Assembly (NCBI RefSeq): GCF_025399795.1
Contig: NZ_JAODTZ010000048.1
Span: forward strand, 22,889-86,888
Origin: Streptomyces rhizosphaerihabitans
Lineage (GTDB): Bacteria > Actinomycetota > Actinomycetes > Streptomycetales > Streptomycetaceae
Length of the DNA stretch: 64,000 nucleotides
Reading direction: 5' to 3'
Shown here: one piece after another, positions 26,008-33,332 of the stretch
Numbering within the stretch: position 1 is the stretch's first letter
How the letters are laid out: each line of letters starts with the position of its first letter
The notes under the pieces: generated by a model
Told to the model about the DNA's origin: nothing
The model's input: only the letters and a program-made list of their open reading frames with translations
The model's database searches: none
Program-made: the position numbers and the translations under genes

Positions 26008-26953
26008 TTTCGCAGAACAGCTGCAGACTGCGCCAGCCCTCGTCCACGGGCATTCCGCCGGACAGCGGATGCAGGACGAGGTTGTCGAGGCCCTGAGCCA
26101 CGCACTGGTCGGGCGTGAGGATGCGGTAGACGCCCTCGGCGCGCAACTCCTCGACCGTCGTGGCCGCCGACTTCACCGCCGAGCGGATCTCGCCGGACTG
26201 CCAGGAGGCGTACGTCCGCGCCTCGTGCAGGAAGTGGGAGCCGTACTCGGCCCAGGCCCGGTCCGGGTCCTCGGCGATGTGCAGCAGGGGCGTCTCTGCG
26301 CCGGGCATCATGGTCCAGCCCTCGGTGCCGTACGCGATGAGCCGCTCCTTGTAGTAGGCCTCCAGCTCGGGCAGGTGCGCGCTCGGGAAGAACGGCAGCC
26401 CGAGCCGGGCGGCGCGCCGGGCCGCCGCCCTGGAGGAACCGCCCACCAGCAGCAGGGGATGCGGATCGGAGAACGGACGCGGGGTGATTCGTACCGTGCG
26501 GCCCCGATAGGTGAACTCCTCGCCGGTCCACGCCTTCAGCACCGTCTCCAGGAGCTCGTCCTGGAGCTCGCCGCGCCGTTTCCAGTCGACGTCGAAGAGC
26601 GCATACTCCTCGGGCCGGTAGCCGATGCCGGCCACGGTCACCAGGCGTCCGCCGCTGAGCAGGTCGAGTACGGCGATCTCCTCGGCGAGACGCAGCGGGT
26701 CGTGCAGCGGGCCGATGACGGCCGAGACGGTGACCGCGAGACGCCGGGTCGCCCCGAAGACCGCGCCCGCGAACGCGAACGGCGAGGGCAGCCAGTTGTT
26801 GGCGACTCCGTGGTGCTCCTCGGTCTGCACCGTGGTGATCCCGCGGTCGTCGGCGTACGTGGCCATCTCGACGGCCGCCTGGTAGCGGGCACTGAGCGAG
26901 GCGGGGGTGGCGTCGGGTTCGACGAGGTTGAAGCGCACGACCGTTACGGGCAT
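25985..26953 (-). CDS. LLM-class flavin-dependent oxidoreductase
   Basis: The 322-residue protein belongs to the bacterial luciferase-like monooxygenase family, TIM-barrel enzymes using FMN or F420. Landmarks are TTVQTEEHHGVANNWLPSPF near residue 40, PLRLAEEIAVLDLLSGGRL, and VAGIGYRPEEYALFDVD near 110. Those are the standard LLM sequence blocks. The substrate cannot be predicted. It is a single gene convergent with glcP and divergent from ftsY. ATG 26953 follows GGAGGGGGC on the complement. A dyad at 26990-27004 lies just upstream and may regulate it. Confidence 0.9.
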   Translation of the reverse strand: MPVTVVRFNLVEPDATPASLSARYQAAVEMATYADDRGITTVQTEEHHGVANNWLPSPFAFAGAVFGATRRLAVTVSAVIGPLHDPLRLAEEIAVLDLLSGGRLVTVAGIGYRPEEYALFDVDWKRRGELQDELLETVLKAWTGEEFTYRGRTVRITPRPFSDPHPLLLVGGSSRAAARRAARLGLPFFPSAHLPELEAYYKERLIAYGTEGWTMMPGAETPLLHIAEDPDRAWAEYGSHFLHEARTYASWQSGEIRSAVKSAATTVEELRAEGVYRILTPDQCVAQGLDNLVLHPLSGGMPVDEGWRSLQLFCESVLPRLD

Positions 26954-26989
26954 GGGGAGCCCCCCTTCGTGTGTGGAGGGGGACGGTAG

Positions 26990-27004
26990 CTGACGGTGCG
27001 TCAG
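26990..27004. promoter_or_regulatory. Dyad CTGACG-GTG-CGTCAG upstream of the LLM gene
   Basis: A perfect 6-3-6 inverted repeat, 37 bases upstream of the LLM start. The shape is typical of TetR/GntR-type operators. The regulator is unknown, and no regulator gene is adjacent. Confidence 0.4.
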
Positions 27005-27237
27005 GTTGCCATAGCGGCGGACGCCGGGGCCGGGTCGGAGCGCCGGTCGGACCGACGGGCCCGGTGGGGGTGCCGGACGTGGCCCGCGCCCACCGGCGCG
27101 GACCGCGCGCTCCCGGAGCCGCGCGGGGGGCGCCCGGGTCCACCCCGGAGCTCCAAGTGTTCGTACAAAACTACAAGAGTTCCCTTGCGTGGGGGGAAAA
27201 GCCTCCCGTGCAGGGGATGGCTGATACTGGGTCTGTT

Positions 27238-28440
27238 ATGGAAACCATCATCCTTGCTGTAGTCATCGCCGTGGTGGTGATCGCCGCGCTCGGTGGGCTC
27301 GTCGTCGGCAGTCGCAAGCGGAAGCAGCTGCCCCCGCCGCCCCCCGCCGCCCCCGACATCACCGCACCTCCGGCCGAACCGCACGTCGGCGACGAGGCCG
27401 AGGCGCCACGCGACGAACCGCGCCGCACGATAGAGGAAGTGGATCTTCCCGACGGATCGGCCGCCCCGTCGGTCGTCGTCGAGGAACCTCCGGTCGCCCC
27501 CGAGATCGAGATCCCGGAACCGACAGCCGGCCGCCTGGTGCGACTGCGCGCCAGGCTCTCCCGCTCGCAGAACGCGCTCGGCAAGGGGCTGCTCACGCTG
27601 CTCGCGCGCGAGCACCTCGACGAGGAGACCTGGGAGGAGATCGAGGACACGCTGCTCGTCGCCGACGTCGGTGTGCAGCCCACCCAGGAACTGGTCGAGC
27701 GGCTGCGCGAGCGCGTGAAGGTGCTCGGCACCCGGACGCCGGACGAGCTGCGCGGCCTGCTGCGCGAGGAGCTGATCCAGCTGCTCGTCCCGGAGTTCGA
27801 CCGCACGGTCAAGACCGACTCGAACCTCGACACCCCGGGCATCGTGATGGTCGTCGGCGTCAACGGCACCGGCAAGACCACCACCACCGGCAAGCTCGCA
27901 CGGGTGCTTGTCGCCGACGGCAAGAGCGTCGTGCTGGGCGCGGCCGACACCTTCCGTGCCGCCGCCGCCGACCAGCTCCAGACCTGGGGCGAGCGCGTGG
28001 GCGCTCGTACCGTCCGCGGCCCCGAGGGCGGCGACCCCGCCTCGGTCGCGTTCGACGCGGTCAAGGAGGGCATCGCGGAGGGCGCGGACGTCGTCCTCAT
28101 CGACACGGCGGGCCGGCTCCACACCAAGACCGGCCTCATGGACGAGCTCGGCAAGGTCAAGCGCGTCGTCGAGAAGCACGCGCCGCTCGACGAGGTGCTG
28201 CTCGTCCTCGACGCGACCACCGGCCAGAACGGTCTGGTCCAGGCGCGCGTGTTCGCCGAGGTCGTGGAGATCACCGGCATCGTGCTGACCAAGCTCGACG
28301 GCACGGCGAAGGGCGGCATCGTCATCGCGGTGCAGCGTGAGCTGGGCGTCCCGGTCAAGCTGGTGGGGCTCGGCGAGGGCGCGGACGACCTGGCGCCGTT
28401 CGAGCCGGAGGCGTTCGTTGGCGCCCTTATCGGAGAGTGA
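27238..28440 (+). CDS. ftsY: Signal recognition particle receptor FtsY
   Basis: FtsY is the membrane receptor that docks ribosome-SRP complexes at SecYEG. Ffh, its partner, is also in this window. The 400-residue protein starts METIILAVVIAVVV, so a true N-terminal transmembrane helix is present, as in other actinobacterial FtsY. A Pro/Glu-rich acidic A-domain follows to about residue 100. The NG domain then shows VVGVNGTGKTTTTGKLA near 205, GAADTFRAAAADQL, DTAGRLHTK and TKLDGTAKGG. ATG 27238 is preferred. ATG 27217 is in frame and would add seven residues before the helix. A hairpin terminator follows. Confidence 0.97.
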   Translation: METIILAVVIAVVVIAALGGLVVGSRKRKQLPPPPPAAPDITAPPAEPHVGDEAEAPRDEPRRTIEEVDLPDGSAAPSVVVEEPPVAPEIEIPEPTAGRLVRLRARLSRSQNALGKGLLTLLAREHLDEETWEEIEDTLLVADVGVQPTQELVERLRERVKVLGTRTPDELRGLLREELIQLLVPEFDRTVKTDSNLDTPGIVMVVGVNGTGKTTTTGKLARVLVADGKSVVLGAADTFRAAAADQLQTWGERVGARTVRGPEGGDPASVAFDAVKEGIAEGADVVLIDTAGRLHTKTGLMDELGKVKRVVEKHAPLDEVLLVLDATTGQNGLVQARVFAEVVEITGIVLTKLDGTAKGGIVIAVQRELGVPVKLVGLGEGADDLAPFEPEAFVGALIGE

Positions 28441-28469
28441 CCACCCGCGCGAACGCGTAGGTGCCCGAA

Positions 28470-28511
28470 GAAGCGCCCGCCCCCACAGGACTGTCGGGGG
28501 ACGGGCGCTTC
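28470..28511 (+). terminator. Hairpin terminator after ftsY
   Basis: GAAGCGCCCG then CCCCC (28470-28484) pairs with GGGGG then ACGGGCGCTTC (28496-28511), with a single bulged base. It starts 29 bases after the ftsY stop. Confidence 0.75.
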
Positions 28512-28602
28512 GTCCTGTGCGGCTCGTGCCGTCGACGGATTCGGCCGCCGCGAGGCGCGGCGACGGCGGGCGGACCTGTGCGGGAAGGCGCGGGCCGGAG
28601 CC

Positions 28603-29265
28603 TCAGGCCCGCGAACGGTGTGCCACGTGGGCGAGCGTGCCCAGCAGCAGCCGGCCCGGGGGCGGCTTCGTGGCGGAGTCGAGGGCGGGGGAGCGCAGCC
28701 AGCGGACCGGGCCGAGTCCCGCGCGGTCGGAGGGCGGGGCGGTGATGTACGTACCGGGGCCCAGGCCGTGCAGGTCGAGGGAGGCGTCGTCCCAGCCCAT
28801 CCGGTAGAGGAGTTCCGGAAGCTCGGCGGCGGAACCGGGAGAGACGAAGAAGTGGGCGCGGCCGTCCGCGGTGGCCGTGACCGGACCGAGGGGCAGGCCC
28901 ATGCGCTCCAGGCGGACGAGCGCGCGGCGCCCCGCCGGCTCGGCCACCTCGATCACGTCGAACGCCCGGCCGACCGGCAGCATCACCGCGGCACCCGGGA
29001 ACTCGGACCAGACACCGGTCGCCTCTTTCAGCGTCGCGCCGGCCGGGATCGTCGGGGCGAAGCCCAGGGGGTGCGCCCCCGGCGCCGCGCAGTCGGCCCT
29101 GCCGCACGAGCACGCCCCCGCGGCGGCTCGGGCGCCCGGGACCACGTCCCATCCCCACAGTCCGGTGAACGCGGCCACGGCGGTGCCCTCCGACGAGCGG
29201 CCGCGGCGACGAGCGCCGGTCCGGATGTCGCGCATCGCCCGACTACTGCCGATCGTGAAGCCCAT
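28603..29265 (-). CDS. Prim-Pol-like protein, probably without polymerase activity
   Basis: The 220-residue protein resembles the N-terminal domain of bifunctional DNA primase/polymerases. Similar blocks are GWDVVPGA near 40, CSCGRADCAAPGAHPLG near 53, ATLKEATGVWSEFPGAAVML near 77, VGRAFDVIEVAEPAGRRALV near 98, and ARLHFF-like GRAHFFVS near 134. In active enzymes an Asp-x-Asp metal site follows the fifth block. Here the equivalent reads FDVIEV and no DxD is seen, so catalysis is doubtful. It stands alone with no helicase partner and is divergent from nsdA, a neighbourhood I recall as conserved in Streptomyces. ATG 29265 follows GGAGGGGG. Confidence 0.7.
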   Translation of the reverse strand: MGFTIGSSRAMRDIRTGARRRGRSSEGTAVAAFTGLWGWDVVPGARAAAGACSCGRADCAAPGAHPLGFAPTIPAGATLKEATGVWSEFPGAAVMLPVGRAFDVIEVAEPAGRRALVRLERMGLPLGPVTATADGRAHFFVSPGSAAELPELLYRMGWDDASLDLHGLGPGTYITAPPSDRAGLGPVRWLRSPALDSATKPPPGRLLLGTLAHVAHRSRA

Positions 29266-29712
29266 GCCCCCTCCAACGGGTCCGATGCGCAGGTGGTTAC
29301 GTGACGGAACCGGATTGTCACCCTCTGTTCCTGGCTGCCCGATATCGCGCGATCCAGGCGGCGCCTTGTGGTGCGCGGGGTGGTGCGCTCGACTTCACGC
29401 GCCCTGGAGTGCACCTCTCTGCCCACTCTTGGCTGTTCTGTGTCAAGTGAATCGCGAGCAGGGCGCCCGGAGTTCATTCGAAGGGGTGGCGAATGGTGGC
29501 GTTTCACGGATCGCCATGGTTAGACGCGTGATCGTAGGATTACTTTGTGTGCACGAGTCCTGGGGTTGTCTGTACTCGTGGGTATGCCAAGGGCAAGCCG
29601 GTTTCCCGTTCGAAGGGTGAGAACTGCCGGACGCACGGCCGTGTTTACCGGCATTCTGATAGGGCTTGGCGCAGAGCGGCGGCAAGTGGTCTCGGGGAGT
29701 GGGGGCGTTCCA
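29266..29712. other. Divergent promoter region of the Prim-Pol-like gene and nsdA
   Basis: This 447-base region has no separate gene, although the nsdA frame is open from 29545. It holds TAGGAT at 29535-29540, a possible -10 box, and the dyad CACGAGT-N15-ACTCGTG at 29552-29580. A long leader with a regulatory site would fit a developmental regulator. Confidence 0.4.
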
Positions 29713-31185
29713 GTGGGCGGCAACGGCGGAGGCGGGACGAACGCTGACAAGCGCCCCAACGACATGCTCGGCTCGTGGTTTGTGCGCAGCGGTTGGTCGA
29801 AGGGCGAGCTCGCGCGTCAAGTGAACCGCAGGGCCCGCCAGTTGGGTGCCAACCACATCTCGACGGACACCTCGCGGGTGCGCCGCTGGCTGGACGGGGA
29901 GAACCCGCGCGAGCCGATCCCGCGGATCCTGTCGGAGCTGTTCTCCGAGCGGTTCGGCTGTGTCGTCGCCGTGGAGGACCTCGGTCTGCGCGCGGCCCAC
30001 CAGGCACCCTCCGTGTCCGGCATCGACCTGCCGTGGACGGGCCCCCAGACCGTCGCGCTGATCAGTGAATACTCGCGCAGCGACCTGATGTTGGCGCGGC
30101 GCGGCTTCCTCGGCAGCTCGCTGGCGCTCTCCGCGGGGCCGGCCCTCATCGAGCCCATGCAGCGCTGGCTCGTGCCCACACCCATGGCGTCGTACGAGGA
30201 GCCGGAACCGCAGGCCTCGACGCGCCGCGGCGGCCGGCTCTCCCAACCGGAGCTGGACCTCCTGGAGTCCACCACCGTGATGTTCCGTCAGTGGGACGCC
30301 CAGTGCGGCGGCGGACTGCGCCGCAAGGCCGTCGTGGGCCAGTTGCACGAGGTGACCGACCTCCTCCAGGAGCCGCAGCCCGCCGCCACCGGCAAGCGCC
30401 TGTTCAAGGTCGCGGCCGAACTGGCCGAACTGGCGGGATGGATGAGCTACGACGTGGGCCTCCAGCCCACCGCGCAGAAGTACTTCGTGCTCGCCCTGCA
30501 CGCCTCGAAGGAGGCGGGCGACAAACCGCTCGGCTCGTACATCCTCTCCAGCATGAGCCGCCAGATGATCCACCTCGGGCGGCCCGAGGACGCGCTGGAA
30601 CTGATCCATCTCGCGCAGTACGGCAGCCGCGACTGCGCGAGCCCGCGCACCCAGTCGATGCTGTATGCGATGGAGGCCCGCGCCTACGCGAACATGGGTC
30701 AGCCCGGAAAGTGCAAGCGGGCCGTCCGGATGGCCGAGGACACCTTCGCCGACGTGCACGAATGGGACGACCCGGACCCCGACTGGATCCGCTTCTTCTC
30801 CAAGGCCGAGCTGTACGGCGAGAATTCGCACTCCTACCGTGACCTCGCCTATGTCGCCGGCCGCAGCCCCACGTACGCCTCCATGGCCGAGCCCCTGATG
30901 CAGCAGGCGGTCGACCGTTTCGGCAAGGATTCCGAGCACCAGCGTTCGTACGCACTCAACCTCATCGGCATGGCCACCGTGCACCTTCTGCAGCGTGAGC
31001 CCGAGCGGAGTGCGGTCCTGGCCAAGGAGGCCTTGAGGATCGGCAAGAAGGTGCGGTCGGAGCGCGTCAACACTCGTATCCGAAAGACGGTCGACACCGC
31101 CGTCCGTGATTTCGGGGACCTCGCCGAGGTCATCGATCTCACCGACCAGCTGGCCGTCGACCTGCCCGAGACCGCGGCGGTCTGA
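29713..31185 (+). CDS. nsdA: NsdA, TPR-type negative regulator of differentiation
   Basis: The 490-residue product matches NsdA, which in S. coelicolor represses aerial mycelium formation and antibiotic synthesis. The N terminus is Gly-rich, then SWFVRSGWSKGELARQVNRR and DTSRVRRWLDGENPREPIPR form an HTH-like segment (about residues 25-70). A run of TPR-like helices occupies the rest (AELAELAGWMSYDVG, QKYFVLALHASKEAGDK and on). GTG 29713 gives MGGNGGGGTNADKRP and follows a purine-rich GGGGAGTGGGGG. GTG 29686 and 29545 are open alternatives. There is no signal peptide. How NsdA acts is not established. Confidence 0.88.
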   Translation: MGGNGGGGTNADKRPNDMLGSWFVRSGWSKGELARQVNRRARQLGANHISTDTSRVRRWLDGENPREPIPRILSELFSERFGCVVAVEDLGLRAAHQAPSVSGIDLPWTGPQTVALISEYSRSDLMLARRGFLGSSLALSAGPALIEPMQRWLVPTPMASYEEPEPQASTRRGGRLSQPELDLLESTTVMFRQWDAQCGGGLRRKAVVGQLHEVTDLLQEPQPAATGKRLFKVAAELAELAGWMSYDVGLQPTAQKYFVLALHASKEAGDKPLGSYILSSMSRQMIHLGRPEDALELIHLAQYGSRDCASPRTQSMLYAMEARAYANMGQPGKCKRAVRMAEDTFADVHEWDDPDPDWIRFFSKAELYGENSHSYRDLAYVAGRSPTYASMAEPLMQQAVDRFGKDSEHQRSYALNLIGMATVHLLQREPERSAVLAKEALRIGKKVRSERVNTRIRKTVDTAVRDFGDLAEVIDLTDQLAVDLPETAAV

Positions 31186-31621
31186 TACCGGGCCGCCCAA
31201 GCGGCCTTGCCCAGTACCCCGGCTGCGGCCGGTCGTCCCGAACTGCCCGACTCGGCTCCCCCATGCCAGGTCATCGGACGGCCGGCCGTGGCCGGTTCTG
31301 CTGTATGCGGCCCCGGCCGGCCTCGCTCTCGCGGATGTGGCTGGTCACCGCGGGGATGCTCCACACGGTGGTCACGGCCTTCCTCGTCGAACAGGTCACG
31401 AGCGCCCTGCCGGAGATTGCGTCACGATAACGATCGGTTCGACCGCAATCCGGCAGTTCATGAATGCGTAACACGCAGAGCGCCTTCGTCACTGGTGCGA
31501 AACATCGAGGGGCTTCCACGGAAACGGCGCTGCGCCAATCTCATGGCGCATAACCGGCCCACCCCTCACGACCACTCAGGCTTCGCCCGCACGGGGCCGT
31601 ACCAACGACGAGGAGACGCCG
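31186..31621. other. amtB upstream region
   Basis: This 436-base gap holds no supported gene. Plus-strand ORFs are Arg-rich shadows. The GlnR-like elements are in its second half: GTCAC at 31421, GTAAC at 31468 and the main box at 31488-31503. Confidence 0.5.
31488..31503 (+). promoter_or_regulatory. GlnR box upstream of amtB
   Basis: GTCAC (31488-31492), 6 bases, GAAAC (31499-31503) matches the actinobacterial GlnR consensus of gTnAC-n6-GaAAC. GTAAC at 31468-31472 may be part of a second, weaker box. GlnR activates amtB-glnK-glnD under nitrogen limitation in S. coelicolor. Confidence 0.65.
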
Positions 31622-32959
31622 ATGGCACCAGCCATCACCCTTGCCGCAGAGGCACCCAAGCTTTCTGCCGCCAACACAGGGTTCATGCTCATCTGTTCCG
31701 CCCTGGTGCTCATCATGACGCCCGGCCTCGCCTTCTTCTACGGAGGCATGGTCCGCGTCAAGAGCACCCTCAACATGCTGATGATGAGTTTCATCAGCAT
31801 GGGGATCATCACCATCCTGTGGGTGCTGTACGGCTTCTCCCTCGCCTTCGGCACGGACAAGGGATCGTTCATCGGCTGGACCTCCGACTGGGTCGGCCTC
31901 AGCAACATCGGCCTGACGGAGCTCTGGCCCGGCTACACCATCCCGGTGTTCGTCTTCATGGTCTTCCAGATGATGTTCGCGATCATCACGCCCGCGCTGA
32001 TAAGCGGTGCTCTCGCGGACCGCGTGAAGTTCACCGCGTGGTCGATCTTCATCGCGCTGTGGGCCACGCTCGTCTACTTCCCGGTCGCCCACTGGGTCTG
32101 GGGCACGGGCGGCTGGGCCTTCGACCTGGGCGTGATCGACTTCGCCGGTGGTACGGCGGTCCACATCAACGCGGGCGCCGCGGCGCTCGGCGTGATCCTG
32201 GTCATCGGCAAGCGCGTCGGGTTCAAGAAGGACCCGATGCGTCCGCACAGCCTTCCGCTGGTGATGCTCGGCTCCGGTCTGCTGTGGTTCGGCTGGTTCG
32301 GATTCAACGCCGGCTCGTGGCTCGGCAACGACGACGGCGTCGGCGCGCTGATGTTCGTCAACACGCAGGTCGCCACCGCGGCCGCCATGCTGGCCTGGCT
32401 CATCTACGAGAAGATCCGGCACGGCGCGTTCACCACGCTGGGCGCCGCCTCCGGCGCGGTCGCCGGTCTGGTCGCCATCACCCCGTCCGGTGGCGCGGTC
32501 TCCCCGCTCGGCGCCATCGCGGTCGGTGCCGTCGCCGGTGTCCTGTGCGCCATGGCCGTGGGCCTGAAGTACCGGTTCGGCTACGACGACTCCCTGGACG
32601 TCGTCGGTGTCCACCTCGTCGGCGGTGTCATCGGCTCCCTGCTGATCGGTCTCTTCGCCAGCGGCAAGGGCCAGTCCACGGTCGAGGGCCTCTTCTACGG
32701 CGGCGGCATGACCCAGTTCTGGAAGCAGTGCGCCGGCGTCTTCGCCGTCCTCGGCTACTCCCTGGTCGTCTCCGCCATCCTCGCCTTCCTCATCGACAAG
32801 ACGATGGGCATGAGGGTCACCGAGGACGAGGAGATCGCCGGTATCGACCAGGCCGAGCACGCCGAGACCGCATACGACTTCAGCGGTGCCGGCGGCGGCG
32901 CTGCCCGGACCGCCGTGCCCGCCCCGGCCGACACGGACGCCAAGAAGGTGGACGCATGA
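31622..32959 (+). CDS. amtB: Ammonium transporter AmtB
   Basis: AmtB is a trimeric inner-membrane channel that takes up ammonium when it is scarce. The 445-residue product has about eleven hydrophobic helices. Family blocks include MTPGLAFFYGGMVR near residue 33, DFAGGTAVHINAGAAALG near 175, with the pore histidine, and DVVGVHLVGGVIGSLL near 330, with the second one. The Ala/Gly/Glu-rich C-terminal tail faces the cytoplasm, where GlnK binds. ATG 31622 follows GAGGAGACG. The stop overlaps the glnK start (ATGA), so the two are made together. Confidence 0.98.
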   Translation: MAPAITLAAEAPKLSAANTGFMLICSALVLIMTPGLAFFYGGMVRVKSTLNMLMMSFISMGIITILWVLYGFSLAFGTDKGSFIGWTSDWVGLSNIGLTELWPGYTIPVFVFMVFQMMFAIITPALISGALADRVKFTAWSIFIALWATLVYFPVAHWVWGTGGWAFDLGVIDFAGGTAVHINAGAAALGVILVIGKRVGFKKDPMRPHSLPLVMLGSGLLWFGWFGFNAGSWLGNDDGVGALMFVNTQVATAAAMLAWLIYEKIRHGAFTTLGAASGAVAGLVAITPSGGAVSPLGAIAVGAVAGVLCAMAVGLKYRFGYDDSLDVVGVHLVGGVIGSLLIGLFASGKGQSTVEGLFYGGGMTQFWKQCAGVFAVLGYSLVVSAILAFLIDKTMGMRVTEDEEIAGIDQAEHAETAYDFSGAGGGAARTAVPAPADTDAKKVDA

Positions 32960-33294
32960 AGCTCATCACCGCCGTCGTGAAGCCTCACCGGCTCGACGAG
33001 ATCAAGGAGGCCCTGCAGGCCTTCGGGGTTCACGGACTGACGGTCACCGAAGCGAGCGGCTACGGTCGGCAGCGGGGACACACCGAGGTCTACCGCGGTG
33101 CCGAGTACACCGTCGACCTCGTCCCCAAGATCCGCATAGAGGTGCTGGTCGAGGACGACGACGCCGAACAGCTCATCGACATCGTCGTGAAGGCGGCCCG
33201 TACCGGCAAGATCGGTGACGGCAAGGTGTGGTCCATCCCGGTCGATACGGCCGTCCGGGTCCGGACCGGTGAGCGCGGCCCGGACGCGCTCTGA
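32956..33294 (+). CDS. glnK: PII nitrogen regulatory protein GlnK
   Basis: GlnK senses ATP/ADP and 2-oxoglutarate and gates AmtB. The 112-residue protein carries the T-loop sequence GYGRQRGHTEVYRGAEYTVD with the modifiable tyrosine, and the C-terminal signature ARTGKIGDGKVWSI. In Streptomyces the T-loop Tyr is adenylylated by the glnD product rather than uridylylated. The ATG at 32956 overlaps the amtB stop. glnD follows after 38 bases, completing the conserved amtB-glnK-glnD operon. Confidence 0.98.
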   Translation: MKLITAVVKPHRLDEIKEALQAFGVHGLTVTEASGYGRQRGHTEVYRGAEYTVDLVPKIRIEVLVEDDDAEQLIDIVVKAARTGKIGDGKVWSIPVDTAVRVRTGERGPDAL

Positions 33295-33332
33295 CCGGAC
33301 CGGCCCGCAGGAAGAAAGACAGGAGTCGCTGG

